DNA of 38,397 bases from Bacillota bacterium (GCA_021811155.1 JAJZPO010000021.1:1-38397), one strand, 5' to 3'; shown: positions 7,625 to 17,254, counted from the stretch's first letter. Notes: generated by a model not told the origin, from the letters alone. Made by a program: numbers and translations.

Positions 7625-9226
7625 CTAAGAGCGGGCTTTGGCCGGTTCCACACTGACCTTTTTCCCTTTAATCAGGTTGTGGTGCATAGTGTACATGACC
7701 CGCGCAGCCACATCTTCCGGCACTTCCACAAAAGTGAACTTGTCATAGATATTGATCATCCCGATAATGTTGCCGGGGATATTGGCCTCTTCCGCAATCG
7801 CCCGCACGATATCCTGGGGCTTGATCTGGTTGGAGCGGCCGATATTGATGAACAGCCGCACCATTCCCTGCCTGGCCCCGGTGTTGCCGAAGTTGATTTC
7901 TTCTTCTTGTTCAATTTCCGGCTCCCGTACATCCATGCCTTCCACCGCGTATTTAAGGGCGGCGGCAGCCACCTCCACCGAATCATACTCTTCCATGAGC
8001 TCGGTCACCAGATTGCGGTAAGAGGTTAAATGCCCATCCCCCATGATTTTCACCAGATGTCCGCGCAGGGTTTCCAACTGGCGCTCGGCCAAATCAGCCT
8101 GGGTAGGCAGTTCCTGCCGCCGGATGCGGGTCTTGACAAGTTTCTCAATCAGGCGAAGCTGGCGGTATTCCCTGGGGGTCACCAGGGTAATGGCCTGGCC
8201 CTTTTTCCCGGCCCTGCCGGTACGGCCGATACGGTGTACGTAGGACTCGGGATCCTGGGGGATGTCGTAATTGATTACATGTGTGACATTTTCAATGTCC
8301 AGCCCCCTGGCCGCCACATCTGTGGCTACCAAAAGCTCGGCTTTCCCCTCCCTGAAACGCTTCATCACCCGGTCCCGCTGGGTCTGGCTGAGGTCCCCGT
8401 GCAGACCGTTGGCAAAGTAGCCCCTGCTTTCCAGGGCAGCCACCAGTTCATCCACCCCACGCTTCGTGCGGCAGAAAATAATGGCCTGGCGGATGTCTTC
8501 CATATCAATCACCCGGGCCAGAGCATCCACCTTGCTCTTATCCCTGGCCTCATAGAACACCTGATCAATCTGGGGCACGGTTAGTTCATCCCGGCTCACC
8601 GAAATGGTCACCGGATTTTTCATGAATTTGCCGGCCAGCTTGCGGATCTCATAGGGCATGGTAGCCGAGAAGAGCAGAGTCTGCCGTTCTTCCGGGGTCT
8701 TGCTCAGGATGCTCTCGATATCTTCGATGAAGCCCATGTCCAGCATCTCGTCTGCTTCGTCCAGGACCACGAACTTGATGTGCTGCAGTTTCAGAGTACC
8801 GCGGTTTAGATGGTCCAAAACCCGGCCCGGGGTGCCGATGGCAACATGGGCGCCGAAGCGCAGGGCCCGGATTTGCCTGTCGATGGGCTGCCCGCCGTAT
8901 ATTGGCACTGTCTTAATGTGTTTGTGCCTGCCGATCTTGGCAAGCTCTTCAGAGACCTGGATGGCCAATTCCCGGGTCGGGGCCAGGATAATTGCCTGAA
9001 CCTGGTTAAACCGGGGGTTGAGCATCTCCACGATCGGAATGCCGAAAGCTGCGGTTTTGCCTGTCCCTGTCTGGGCCTGACCCAAGACATCTGTTCCCTC
9101 CAGGATCACCGGGATAACCTGGGCTTGAATTGGGGACGGTTCCTCAAAGCCCATATCGGAAACAGCCTGAAAGACTTGGCGGCTCAGCTCAAGCTCGCCA
9201 AAAAAGTTGGTTCTGGTTTCTGTCAT
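7625..9226 (-). CDS. DEAD-box ATP-dependent RNA helicase (CshA/DbpA-like)
   Basis: Cytoplasmic RNA helicase for ribosome assembly, mRNA decay or cold adaptation. 533 residues. Motifs in order: Q motif (FEEPSPIQAQVIP), AQTGTGKT (51-58), PTRELAIQ, TPGR, DEAD (156-159), SAT, HGDLSQTQRD, TDVAARGLD and HRIGRTGRAG. A C-terminal DbpA-type RNA-binding domain (about 455-530, VRLFINIGRSNQIKPQDIVRAIAEEA...) makes it DeaD/CshA-like. The ATG lies 14 nt after GGAG, a longer spacing than usual. It follows cinA by 21 bp, so the two are probably cotranscribed. The exact paralogue (cshA, deaD or dbpA) cannot be fixed from sequence alone. Confidence 0.96.
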   Translation of the reverse strand: MTETRTNFFGELELSRQVFQAVSDMGFEEPSPIQAQVIPVILEGTDVLGQAQTGTGKTAAFGIPIVEMLNPRFNQVQAIILAPTRELAIQVSEELAKIGRHKHIKTVPIYGGQPIDRQIRALRFGAHVAIGTPGRVLDHLNRGTLKLQHIKFVVLDEADEMLDMGFIEDIESILSKTPEERQTLLFSATMPYEIRKLAGKFMKNPVTISVSRDELTVPQIDQVFYEARDKSKVDALARVIDMEDIRQAIIFCRTKRGVDELVAALESRGYFANGLHGDLSQTQRDRVMKRFREGKAELLVATDVAARGLDIENVTHVINYDIPQDPESYVHRIGRTGRAGKKGQAITLVTPREYRQLRLIEKLVKTRIRRQELPTQADLAERQLETLRGHLVKIMGDGHLTSYRNLVTELMEEYDSVEVAAAALKYAVEGMDVREPEIEQEEEINFGNTGARQGMVRLFINIGRSNQIKPQDIVRAIAEEANIPGNIIGMINIYDKFTFVEVPEDVAARVMYTMHHNLIKGKKVSVEPAKARS

Positions 9227-9247
9227 GTAGTTTAATGAATCTCCTTT

Positions 9248-10501
9248 CTAATTGGCTCTACCCCGCATCAGGTAAAGCCGGACCCAGTTAAGGGCCGCGT
9301 TAACGGTTAAGGCGCGAATCCCCTCGCGATTGCCAAAGAAATTAAAGGCTTGAGCTTGTGTTTCCTCCGGCGTCGCCAGCCCCACATACACCAGCCCGAC
9401 GGGCTTTTCCTCTGACCCCCCGCCGGGGCCGGCAATGCCGGTGGAGGACACGGCTAAATCGGTTCCGGCCTGCAGCCTGGCCCCTGCCGCCATTTCCATC
9501 GCGGTCTCGGAGCTGACAGCGCCGTACTTTTCCAGGGTCTCCCGTCGCACTCCCAGGAGCTTGTGCTTCAACTCATTCCTGTAGGTGTTAAAACCGCCCA
9601 GATAATAGGCAGAGCTGCCGGCAACCGCGGTAATCGTCCCGCCGATTAACCCCCCCGTGCAGGACTCGGCAGTCGAGATGGTCATACCTGCTTTGGAGAG
9701 CAGCTCGCCGACCGCTCCGGCCATGGTGAGATCACCGCTGGCAAAAATCTTATCTCCCAGTTCGTGCCTGATCTTCTTCTCCAGGGCATCAAGCGCCTGC
9801 CAAGCTTCCTCTTCGCTGGGGGAAGTGGCAGAGATGCGCAGGTGGAGTTCGGCAGGCTTGGCCAAAAGAGCAACGGTCAGGTTAGAATGCCCCGTCAGCA
9901 TACCGGCGAGAATTTCATCAACCTGGGCCTCATTCATTCCGAAAATCTTAAGCGCTCTGGCTTTGATCACTTCCGGAGCTGATTTGGTTCTATCCTTCAG
10001 GTAGGGTTCCACCGTCTCTTCAAACATCGGGAGCATCTCGGCGGGTGGGCCGGGCAGAATGACAACGGTCTTGTCCCCTTTTTCCACAATAGCGCCGGGA
10101 GCCGTACCCAAATGATTGGGAATCACCTTGCTGCCTGCGGGAAAATAGGCCTGTTTCAGGTTGCTCTCGGGCATATCCCGCCCCAGTTTGGCGAAAAACG
10201 TCTTAACCCCTGCCAGACTTTCCGCGTGAACTTCGAGTGCCAAATTCCAAACCTTACACACCGCCTGTTTGGTCAAATCATCGAGGGTGGGACCCAAGCC
10301 GCCGGTTGTAATCACCAGGTCGGCCCGGTCCAGGGCGGAGCGCAAAACCTGTTCCATCCTCTCCGTATTATCACCCACGGTGGTATGGTAATAAACATTA
10401 ATGCCGAGGGAAGAAAGTCTTTGCGACAAGTAATGGGCGTTGGTATTTAAGGTCTGGCCCAGGAGCAGTTCGGTACCGGTTGAAATCAATTCGGCCTTCA
10501 C
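9248..10501 (-). CDS. cinA: CinA: competence-damage protein / NMN amidohydrolase
   Basis: Two-domain protein of 417 residues, typical length. Residues 1-170 form the COG1058/MoCF domain (STGTELLLGQTLNTN, TTGGLGPTLDDLTK, LPGPPAEMLPMFE), linked to ADP-ribose pyrophosphatase activity in homologues. Residues about 255-417 form the CinA/PncC domain (STAESCTGGLIGGTITAVAG, STGIAGPGGGSEEKPVGLVY), which deamidates nicotinamide mononucleotide. Start is GTG at 10501 with GGAAGGTGG 9 nt upstream. cinA next to recA and pgsA is the Bacillus order. The NAD-recycling activity links loosely to the nad genes in this window. Confidence 0.97.
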   Translation of the reverse strand: MKAELISTGTELLLGQTLNTNAHYLSQRLSSLGINVYYHTTVGDNTERMEQVLRSALDRADLVITTGGLGPTLDDLTKQAVCKVWNLALEVHAESLAGVKTFFAKLGRDMPESNLKQAYFPAGSKVIPNHLGTAPGAIVEKGDKTVVILPGPPAEMLPMFEETVEPYLKDRTKSAPEVIKARALKIFGMNEAQVDEILAGMLTGHSNLTVALLAKPAELHLRISATSPSEEEAWQALDALEKKIRHELGDKIFASGDLTMAGAVGELLSKAGMTISTAESCTGGLIGGTITAVAGSSAYYLGGFNTYRNELKHKLLGVRRETLEKYGAVSSETAMEMAAGARLQAGTDLAVSSTGIAGPGGGSEEKPVGLVYVGLATPEETQAQAFNFFGNREGIRALTVNAALNWVRLYLMRGRAN

Positions 10502-10644
10502 GCTATTTTACCACCTTCCTTGGTATGCTGCAATCTTAACACCAACACTATCACTATTATGTCCCGCAGGAAACAGGTTCGCCTCATTTTTTTGTCAGAA
10601 GGTTACTATTTTTCCCCTCCCAAAACGTTAAATCTGAGTGGGTT

Positions 10645-10686
10645 AAAAAAAAGGATACCCAACAGCCTTCCGGCTATTGGACATCC
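10645..10686 (-). terminator. Terminator of the FtsH-like gene
   Basis: The minus strand has a long stem, GGATGTCCAATAGCC paired with GGCTGTTGGGTATCC (two internal mismatched sites), GGAA loop, then eight T. It closes the ftsH-like unit and isolates cinA, whose promoter must lie at about 10502-10640. Confidence 0.9.
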
Positions 10687-10706
10687 CCGCTCAATCTGTT
10701 ACTGCC

Positions 10707-12194
10707 TCAACTGGCAGCCTTGAGACTATTCAGACACTGGCGCAGTTCCTCACCTGTAATGTTTTCTTTGTCCTCCAGAATCTTAACTACTTCCTGGAAG
10801 GCCGTTAGGTACTCCTGCAGCAGGATGCGGGTTTTTTCTTCCAGGTCGCGCAGAATCTCCGTCGAAGCGTCATGCAGCCTTTCCTGGGGCAGTTGTTCCA
10901 ATTCCACCACCCCGAGGGATGACATCCCCGCCGCAATCATGTGCCTGACCAGGTTCATGGTCTGGCCGTAGTCTCCGGCAGCGCCGGTACTGCGGTCGCC
11001 CAACACCAATTCCTCTGCCAGCGCCCCGGCAAGGGCAATCTTAATCCGGTTTTCCAAAGCGGTCTGGGTATAAAGATAGGTGTCGTCTTCAGGATTGTGG
11101 CGCACATATCCCAAGGCCTTGCCGCGCGGCCGGATGGTCACGGTTGAAACGGAATTGGGGTTGACCAGTTCACCCACCAGGGCATGGCCTGCCTCATGCA
11201 CCGCAACCCTTTTGAGATCAGATGGGCTTGGCTTGCGGTCCGATTTTTCCCCCATTATCACCTTGTCGATACCTTCGCGCAAGTGGCTCTGACAGATCTT
11301 GTCAGTCTGTTCCCTAAGAGCGAAAATAGCGGCCTCATTGGTAAGGCTCTCCAGATGAGCGCCGGAAAAGCCGAAGGTTTCATGTGCAACCTGCTCCAGG
11401 TCCACATCATCAGCCAAAGGCTTGTTGCGGGTATGAATCAGCAGGATTGATTTGCGGCCGTCTTTGTCCGGCAAATCAACCTTTACCTGACGGTCAAAGC
11501 GTCCGGGACGCATCAGTGCCTCATCCAAAGTATCCACTCTGTTGGTGGCGCCCACAACCAGAATTTGCACCTGGCCGTCGCTTTTCAGCCCGTCCATTTC
11601 CACCAAAAGCTGATTCAAGGTCTGGTCATACTCATGGTGGCTGACGTTGGAACCACGTTTGCCGCCCAGGATATCTATTTCATCGATGAAGATTATAGCG
11701 CTGTTTTTCTTCAATTTCTGGGCCCGTTCCCGCGCCGTTCTGAACAAGGTCCTGACCCTTTCCGCGCCGACCCCCGCATACATTTGAATGAACTCGCTGC
11801 CGGACACAGCAAGAAAGACCGAGTCGGTGAAACTGGCGGCGGCTTTGGCCAAGAGGGTTTTTCCGGTTCCCGGCGGTCCCGCCAGTAAAATCCCCTTGAG
11901 GGGACGAATGCCCAGCTTCTTAATCTTTTCCCGCTCCAGGATAAACTCCAGGGCCTCTTTCAGTTCCCCAATGGCTGCGTTCTGCCCGCCAATCATGTCA
12001 AAGGTAAAGTCAGCGCTGCCCGAATATTCCATTTTCCGGGCATTGCCGCCCAGTCCCACGCCGTTGCGGTTGAGCAAAAGCCATATTGACCCCCCCAGTG
12101 CGGCCAGCACGAGAAGAGGAAACACGTTATAGCCTAACAGGGCCAAAAAGGCGACAACTGCCAACCCTACTCCGAGAAAAACTTCCTTTAGCAT
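10707..12194 (-). CDS. Compact FtsH-like AAA metalloprotease
   Basis: Membrane-bound AAA+ zinc protease of the M41 family, 495 residues against about 600-650 for normal FtsH. Two close membrane segments (about 7-40) have almost no loop between them, so the usual extracytoplasmic domain is missing. Walker A GPPGTGKT (106-113), Walker B IIFIDEID (167-174), second region of homology ATNRVDTLDEALMRPGRFDR, zinc site HEAGH (333-337), and a likely third-ligand region GAAGDYGQTMNLVRHM. All catalytic parts are present, so it should be active. It follows, by 30 bp, a small anchored protein, which may be a partner. It is probably a paralogue beside a standard FtsH elsewhere in the genome, inferred. Confidence 0.9.
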   Translation of the reverse strand: MLKEVFLGVGLAVVAFLALLGYNVFPLLVLAALGGSIWLLLNRNGVGLGGNARKMEYSGSADFTFDMIGGQNAAIGELKEALEFILEREKIKKLGIRPLKGILLAGPPGTGKTLLAKAAASFTDSVFLAVSGSEFIQMYAGVGAERVRTLFRTARERAQKLKKNSAIIFIDEIDILGGKRGSNVSHHEYDQTLNQLLVEMDGLKSDGQVQILVVGATNRVDTLDEALMRPGRFDRQVKVDLPDKDGRKSILLIHTRNKPLADDVDLEQVAHETFGFSGAHLESLTNEAAIFALREQTDKICQSHLREGIDKVIMGEKSDRKPSPSDLKRVAVHEAGHALVGELVNPNSVSTVTIRPRGKALGYVRHNPEDDTYLYTQTALENRIKIALAGALAEELVLGDRSTGAAGDYGQTMNLVRHMIAAGMSSLGVVELEQLPQERLHDASTEILRDLEEKTRILLQEYLTAFQEVVKILEDKENITGEELRQCLNSLKAAS

Positions 12195-12224
12195 ACTTCA
12201 CCGCCTTCCAAAAAACCTTCCCAC

Positions 12225-12740
12225 TCACCCATCGGTCGAAATCAGGCTTTTTCCCTGCTGCCGCGGAAATACCTGGTACAGGTATTTGTCCCCCTGCTGA
12301 AATTGCAGGTAAATATAGTCCGAATCCATGTATACCCCATAGCTGTCCAGTTTGGCTTCCTTAGCCGCAGCATAAAATTCTTTCTGCATGGCAGTGAAGT
12401 CACCCTGAACCAGAGCTTCTTCAACGCCAAACCTGACCTTGTCTAACAGAGCCTGCAGGGCCGGACTCCGGTTGTCCTTGAGTATGAGCCTGGAGTTACC
12501 GGCAGCCTCCAGCAGTTCGCTGCAGGTTGCTTTGAGATTGGGCACAGACTTGAGGCTTACTTCGATATTAGAGTTTGAACCCATTGTAACCTTGCTCACG
12601 CCCTGGACTGCCGCCAGTTTGGCGGCTACAGGCTGATCAAGCACAAATCTTTTCCAGGTTAATTGAATGCCGATAAGCGCGCCAAGGGTCACCAGGGCCA
12701 CCAAAATCACGAACCCTGCCCGCTGCAGCTTGAGATCCAC
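12225..12740 (-). CDS. Small membrane-anchored protein upstream of the FtsH-like gene
   Basis: 171 residues, family not recognised. I chose GTG at 12740 (MDLKLQRAGFVILVALV) because GGGGTGA precedes it by 5 nt; another GTG three codons upstream overlaps that site. One N-terminal membrane helix (about 8-25) without a lipobox, then a soluble domain (about 30-171) that would lie outside the cytoplasm. The soluble part begins with a BON- or heavy-metal-like alpha/beta look (AKLAAVQGVSKVTMG... IEVSLKSVPNL) and ends in repeated Tyr-rich strands (DSDYIYLQFQQGDKYLYQVFP). Cotranscribed with the compact FtsH gene (30 bp). It could replace the missing extracytoplasmic domain of that protease; this is speculation. 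Confidence 0.8.
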   Translation of the reverse strand: MDLKLQRAGFVILVALVTLGALIGIQLTWKRFVLDQPVAAKLAAVQGVSKVTMGSNSNIEVSLKSVPNLKATCSELLEAAGNSRLILKDNRSPALQALLDKVRFGVEEALVQGDFTAMQKEFYAAAKEAKLDSYGVYMDSDYIYLQFQQGDKYLYQVFPRQQGKSLISTDG

Positions 12741-12880
12741 CGGAATCACCCCTTTCTATCCATCAATGCACTGGTAAACGTAAAAACAAAAAAACAAACC
12801 AAGAAACCGGCCAAACTTTTGCCTTTTTTGCTGACTAAAGCAAAGAATTTACAGCAAGAGTTCAATTTTTGACTTAAATC

Positions 12881-12889
12881 ATTATAACA
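12881..12889 (-). promoter_or_regulatory. Extended -10 promoter for the anchored protein/FtsH-like pair
   Basis: The minus strand reads TGTTATAAT (extended -10 TGN plus perfect TATAAT) about 140 nt before the GTG at 12740. No convincing -35 is seen at the right distance. The interval 12741-13002 has no gene. Confidence 0.6.
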
Positions 12890-13002
12890 TAACCTGTACA
12901 TTCTTTTGTTTGTAAAGAATTGGTTAAACCAGATTAAGAATTTCCAGTCCCATTTGTTTGATTGCCGCTCACAGCCTGACTTTTCGTCACCAGGAAGCGG
13001 CA

Positions 13003-13049
13003 CAAAAAATAAGCCTTGTTTGCCCCCGACGGGTAAACAAGGCTTATTT
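13003..13049. terminator. Strong terminator after pgsA
   Basis: The arms AAATAAGCCTTGTTT and AAACAAGGCTTATTT, with an inner CCC/GGG, form a stem of about 18 bp. The minus strand continues TTTTTTG, so it should end the rimO-pgsA transcript after it crosses the palindrome at 13086-13117. The plus side has only TTTC. Confidence 0.9.
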
Positions 13050-13085
13050 CTAATGAGTTAACAGATTTGTTTATTCCATCAGTCA

Positions 13086-13117
13086 CAGAGTGTCAAGGGG
13101 ACAGTCCCCTTGACACT
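13086..13117. repeat. 32-bp palindromic repeat, copy 2
   Basis: Identical over all 32 bases to 4789-4820, with arms GTGTCAAGGGGAC (13090-13102) and complement (13104-13116). Here it is followed by TTTTTT on the plus strand. It sits between pgsA and the terminator at 13003-13049. Nearby (13159-13175) is a GACTCCTGAC-type repeat. Confidence 0.85.
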
Positions 13118-13196
13118 TTTTTCGGGCCAGCGCCGCCTCAAAAGAAGCAAGCAGGAATCTGACTCCTGACTTCCGGCTTCCTCTTCCTCAAGCACG

Positions 13197-13808
13197 TTAT
13201 TTTCGCCGCGGACGCCGGCTAAACCTGAATTTCCGCCGTTTTGGTTTTTCTGCCGAGCGCAGGAATTTCCGCCCCTTAATCAGATAGTCCAAACCGGAAA
13301 TCACCGTAAATACCAAGGCCACGTAAATGAACCAGCCGCTGAGTCTGATACCGATCAGGCTCAGGGGCCAATCATGCAGGAGATAGGCTGAAATGGCGAT
13401 GATCTGGGTCACAGTTTTGACTTTCCCCAGCTTGCTGGCCGGAATTACCACCTGGTCAGCAGCGGCTATAGCCCTGAGGCCTGTAACCGCGAACTCCCGG
13501 CTGATAATCACCCACGCGATCCAAGCGGGCACCAACTGCAGCTCGACCAGCGAAATCAGGGCCGCCGAGACCAGCAATTTGTCCGCCAGGGGATCCATAA
13601 ACTGCCCCAGGCGCGTTACCTGCTTGCGCTTTCTGGCAACATACCCGTCCAGACCGTCCGTAAGCGACGCCAACAGAAATATAGCCGCTGCCACGAAACT
13701 TTGGCTGTAAAAAAACTCCTGGCCCTTGGGCAGCCTGAGCAGCAGGAATACCATAAAAACCGGGATCAGGATTATGCGGGCCAAAGTCAATCTGTTTGGC
13801 AGGTTCAT
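13197..13808 (-). CDS. pgsA: CDP-diacylglycerol-glycerol-3-phosphate phosphatidyltransferase
   Basis: Integral membrane enzyme that makes phosphatidylglycerol phosphate, the first committed step to phosphatidylglycerol and cardiolipin. 203 residues, with several membrane helices. The CDP-alcohol phosphotransferase signature is complete: DGYVARKRKQV...G-x3-D-x3-D (residues about 55-80, ending GQFMDPLADK). The C-terminus is very basic (KRRKFRFSRRPRRK), an unusual tail compared with many PgsA proteins. The start ATG overlaps the rimO stop by 4 nt (ATGA), indicating translational coupling. pgsA before cinA-recA is the conserved Firmicute order. Confidence 0.96.
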   Translation of the reverse strand: MNLPNRLTLARIILIPVFMVFLLLRLPKGQEFFYSQSFVAAAIFLLASLTDGLDGYVARKRKQVTRLGQFMDPLADKLLVSAALISLVELQLVPAWIAWVIISREFAVTGLRAIAAADQVVIPASKLGKVKTVTQIIAISAYLLHDWPLSLIGIRLSGWFIYVALVFTVISGLDYLIKGRKFLRSAEKPKRRKFRFSRRPRRK

Positions 13809-15136
13809 GGAGCAACCTCTCCAATCAAATCATAAGTGTCCACTGCGGTAATCCGAACGTTAACTATCTGCCCGGCGTGTACAGCCGGACCGGTAAAAAA
13901 GACTTGTCCGTCTATCTCCGGTGCGTCCCGCTCGGTCCTCCCCACGTAAGGACGCTGCGGGTCGCCTGTCAACCCCTCAACCAAAACCTTTACTGTCCTG
14001 CCAATCCACCTGGCGTTGATTTCGGCCGAGACGGCGCTTTGCAAACTCATCAGACGGTCCAGGCGTTCCTCTTTGATGTCCTCGGCAATCTGGTCTTCCC
14101 TCTCCCCGGCCGGGGTCCCTTCTTCCTGGGAATAGGTGAAAACGCCTACCCGGTCGAACCGCACCCGCTGCACAAAGTCCAACAAGTTTTGAAAGTTCTC
14201 TTCCGTTTCGCCCGGAAAACCCACGATAAAGGTGGTGCGCAGGGCAAGTTCAGGCATGGCACGGCGCAGCCGGTCAATCAGGTCTTCCACTTCGGAGATC
14301 TTTCCCCTGCGGTGCATGGACTTAAGTATTGCATCATCCGCATGCTGCAGCGGCAGGTCCACATACTTGCAAACTTTGGGTTCGGCTGCCATGACATCAA
14401 TCAATTCCTGAGAAAAATAGGTCGGATAGCAGTACAAAAGCCTGATCCATTCAATCCCTTCAACCGGGGCCAGCTGCCGGATGAGATCCGGCAGCCGGTA
14501 TTGGCCATACAGGTCCCGGCCGTAACTGGTTGTATCCTGAGCGATCAGGAGAATTTCTTTGACTCCGGACAAGGCCAGATCTTTTACTTCAGCCACAATT
14601 GAGTCTATGGGCCGGCTGCGAAAAGAGCCCCTCATTTCCGGAATGACGCAATAAGAGCAGCGGTTGTCGCAACCCTCAGCCACTTTGACATAAGCGCTGT
14701 AACCAGGAGTCAGGCGCACACGGGGCGCCTCATGGTCATAAAGAAACTTGGGTGTGTCAACCAGATCTACTCTTTCACCCTCCAGGGCTCTGCGGACTAT
14801 TTCCGCTATCCGGTACACTTCTCCGGTACCGGCTATCCCGTCAAGCTCCGGAATCTCCGCCCGGAGCTCGTCTTTGTATTTTTGAGCCAGGCATCCTGCC
14901 GCAAGCAAGGCGCGGCATTTGCCCTTTTCCTTAAACTGGGCCATCTCCAGGATGGTATTTACAGACTCTTCCTTGGCGGCATTGATAAAACCGCAGGTGT
15001 TGACCACGATGACATCGGCCGCGGCCGGGTTTTCCTCAACTTGAAAGTCGGAGCGGTTGAGAATTCCCAGCATGACCTCACTGTCAACCAGGTTCTTGGC
15101 GCAGCCCAGACTGACTACTGCAACTTTGAGCGACAA
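13805..15136 (-). CDS. rimO: Ribosomal protein S12 methylthiotransferase RimO
   Basis: Radical SAM enzyme that adds a methylthio group to Asp of ribosomal protein S12. I chose TTG at 15136 (AAGGTG 5 nt upstream), giving 443 residues and the usual MSLKVAVVSLGCAKNLVDSE start; the frame is open to 15217 but that part shows no similarity. N-terminal MTTase domain cysteines C12, C48 and C82 bind one [4Fe-4S]; the radical SAM CxxxCxxC is C156, C160 and C163 (GCDNRCSYC). C-terminal TRAM domain (about 378-443) for substrate binding. Overlaps pgsA by 4 nt. Confidence 0.96.
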   Translation of the reverse strand: MSLKVAVVSLGCAKNLVDSEVMLGILNRSDFQVEENPAAADVIVVNTCGFINAAKEESVNTILEMAQFKEKGKCRALLAAGCLAQKYKDELRAEIPELDGIAGTGEVYRIAEIVRRALEGERVDLVDTPKFLYDHEAPRVRLTPGYSAYVKVAEGCDNRCSYCVIPEMRGSFRSRPIDSIVAEVKDLALSGVKEILLIAQDTTSYGRDLYGQYRLPDLIRQLAPVEGIEWIRLLYCYPTYFSQELIDVMAAEPKVCKYVDLPLQHADDAILKSMHRRGKISEVEDLIDRLRRAMPELALRTTFIVGFPGETEENFQNLLDFVQRVRFDRVGVFTYSQEEGTPAGEREDQIAEDIKEERLDRLMSLQSAVSAEINARWIGRTVKVLVEGLTGDPQRPYVGRTERDAPEIDGQVFFTGPAVHAGQIVNVRITAVDTYDLIGEVAP

Positions 15137-15284
15137 AACAGCACCTTCTAGCCATGATTTAACCTGAAAATCGCCGGAATTCCGTCCGCATCTTAACTCC
15201 CGGCAGGGGGCTCGCATATCTTCACTTAGTATAATACAGGGCGTGAACCAGTGTCAAAGACAATTTCCCCAGTCTAAACATTCC

Positions 15285-17219
15285 TCAGACCCCTGGTTTC
15301 CGGCTTCTGCGGCCCCGTTCCGGTACCGCGCTCTTTGCTCCCGCGCTTCTGCGACCTCTGGCGTTTTTGGACCCATCGGTCTTTCCTGCCGCTGGCAAAC
15401 CTTTAGCCTGCTCAGTCTTGCCTTTGGGCGGGGGGATGAGGCTTTTGGGACCGTACCCGATCAAATCCCTCCGGCCCGCTTTCTGCAGCGCTTCCAGCAC
15501 CAGCCTGTAGTTTTTGGGGTTTCTGTATTGGAGCAGAGCCCTCTGCATGGCTTTTTCGTGCGGGTTTTTGGGGACATATACCTTTTCCATGTTTCTCGGG
15601 TCAAGCCCTGTATAATACATGCAGGTGGATAAGGTTCCCGGGGTTGGGATGAAGTCCTGCACCTGTTCCGGATTATAGCCCATGTCCCGGATGTATTCAG
15701 CTAATTCCACAGCTTCCCGCAACCCACTGCCGGGGTGACTGGACATAAAATAGGGTACGAGGTACTGCTCTTTGCCTAATTGTCTCGACGTTGCAAAATA
15801 CTCGCTGACGAAGCTGTCATAAACCCGGCGTCCCGGTTTGCCCATTTTTTCCAGAACCTTGGCGGAGATGTGTTCGGGAGCCACCTTCAATTGCCCGCTG
15901 ACGTGGTGCTCGCACAATTCGCGCAGAAATTCCCGGGAAGAGTCAGCCAGGACATAGTCATAGCGTACTCCGGAGCGCACAAACACCTTTTTTATACCCG
16001 GAAGCTTTCTCAGTTCCCGCAGCAGGGACAGGTAGTCGGCGTGGTCAACCACCAACTCCTGGCACGGCCTGGGAAAAAGGCACTGCCGGTGGGCACAAGC
16101 GCCCCTTTGGGTCTGATGCGAACAGGCGGGCTGGCGGAAATTGGCCGTAGGCCCGCCCACATCGTGGATATATCCTTTGAACCTCGGATTCCAGGTGAAT
16201 TTCTTCGCTTCAGTGATGATTGACTCCCGGCTGCGGCTCTGGATGATCCGGCCCTGGTGAAAAGTCAGCGCGCAGAAAGAGCACGACCCAAAACAGCCCC
16301 GGGAACTGACCAGGCTGAATTCCACCTCTTCGATCGCCGGCACTCCCCCTTGAACTTCGTAGACCGGGTGGTATGTGCCCATATAAGGCAGGGCATAAAC
16401 AGCGTCCAATTCGCCTTGCGTCAGGGGTCTTGCCGGAGGGGTTTGAACTACATAGACGTCAGCGTGAGGCTGAACCAGGGTTTTGCCCCTAACCGGATCC
16501 TGGTTGTTGTACTGGAGCATGAAAGCCTCGGCATATTTCCCTTTGTCACGGGCCGTCTCCTCGTAACCGGCCAGCATCAGATTGTTTTCCAACCCTTCCA
16601 GGCTGTTGGCGGTATAGACAATACCCCGGATGTTGCTAAGTTCCTCTATGGACCTGCCCTCTTTCAGCCCCAGGGCAATTTGTCTGATTGCCTGCTCACC
16701 CATGCCGTAAACAAGTAAATCCGCCTTGCCGTCTACCAGAACCGAACGGCGCACCTGGTCCGACCAGTAGTCGTAATGGGCAAACCGCCTGAGACTGGCT
16801 TCAATCCCGCCCATAATCACCGGCGCTCCTTTAAAGGCTTCCCGGCAGCGGTTGGCGTAGACAATCGATGCCCGGTCCGGCCTTAGCCCTGCCTGGCCGC
16901 CGGGGGAATAGGCATCCCGGGAACGGCGTTTTTTGGCGGCGCTGTAGTGATTGACCATGGAGTCAATATTGCCGGAAGTAACCAGCCAGCCCAGACGGGG
17001 CCTGCCCAGGCGCTGAAAATCCTTACGGTTGCGCCAGTCAGGCTGGGCGATAATTCCCACTCTGTAGCCTTCCTTCTCCAGTATCCGGCTGATGATGGCG
17101 GCGCCGAAACTGGGGTGGTCAACGTAGGCATCACCGGTCACCAGGATAAAGTCGAGCGCATCCCAGCCCCTTTTCTGCATGTCTTCCTTTGAGATCGGCA
17201 AGAAATCTTTTGCAGCCAT
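15285..17219 (-). CDS. YgiQ-family radical SAM protein
   Basis: Large radical SAM protein of unknown reaction, 644 residues. N-terminal domain of about 300 residues ([32 protein letters not shown] split over residues 6-37), which is B12-binding-like, then the radical SAM core with C309-x3-C313-x2-C316 ([11 protein letters not shown]). Further conserved cysteines follow in the [13 protein letters not shown] region, typical for YgiQ. The basic, low-complexity tail (last 45 residues, rich in K, R, G) is variable in the family. It starts with ATG after GGAGAAAGC. The gap to rimO downstream is about 150 bp, with no clear terminator. Confidence 0.93.
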   Translation of the reverse strand: MAAKDFLPISKEDMQKRGWDALDFILVTGDAYVDHPSFGAAIISRILEKEGYRVGIIAQPDWRNRKDFQRLGRPRLGWLVTSGNIDSMVNHYSAAKKRRSRDAYSPGGQAGLRPDRASIVYANRCREAFKGAPVIMGGIEASLRRFAHYDYWSDQVRRSVLVDGKADLLVYGMGEQAIRQIALGLKEGRSIEELSNIRGIVYTANSLEGLENNLMLAGYEETARDKGKYAEAFMLQYNNQDPVRGKTLVQPHADVYVVQTPPARPLTQGELDAVYALPYMGTYHPVYEVQGGVPAIEEVEFSLVSSRGCFGSCSFCALTFHQGRIIQSRSRESIITEAKKFTWNPRFKGYIHDVGGPTANFRQPACSHQTQRGACAHRQCLFPRPCQELVVDHADYLSLLRELRKLPGIKKVFVRSGVRYDYVLADSSREFLRELCEHHVSGQLKVAPEHISAKVLEKMGKPGRRVYDSFVSEYFATSRQLGKEQYLVPYFMSSHPGSGLREAVELAEYIRDMGYNPEQVQDFIPTPGTLSTCMYYTGLDPRNMEKVYVPKNPHEKAMQRALLQYRNPKNYRLVLEALQKAGRRDLIGYGPKSLIPPPKGKTEQAKGLPAAGKTDGSKNARGRRSAGAKSAVPERGRRSRKPGV

Positions 17220-17228
17220 GCTTTCTCC

Positions 17229-17254
17229 AATTCTGACTTCTGACTCCTGCCCTG
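17229..17254. repeat. TTCTGACTTCTGACTCCTG short repeat
   Basis: Tandem TTCTGAC/TTCTGAC/TCCTG words like those near 101, 13159, 23991 and 24200. Located just upstream of ygiQ. Confidence 0.5.

Noticed and set aside
12746-13003. 85-residue minus-strand frame in the gap upstream of the anchored protein gene
   Set aside because: Overlaps a promoter and terminator region; no ribosome site or similarity.
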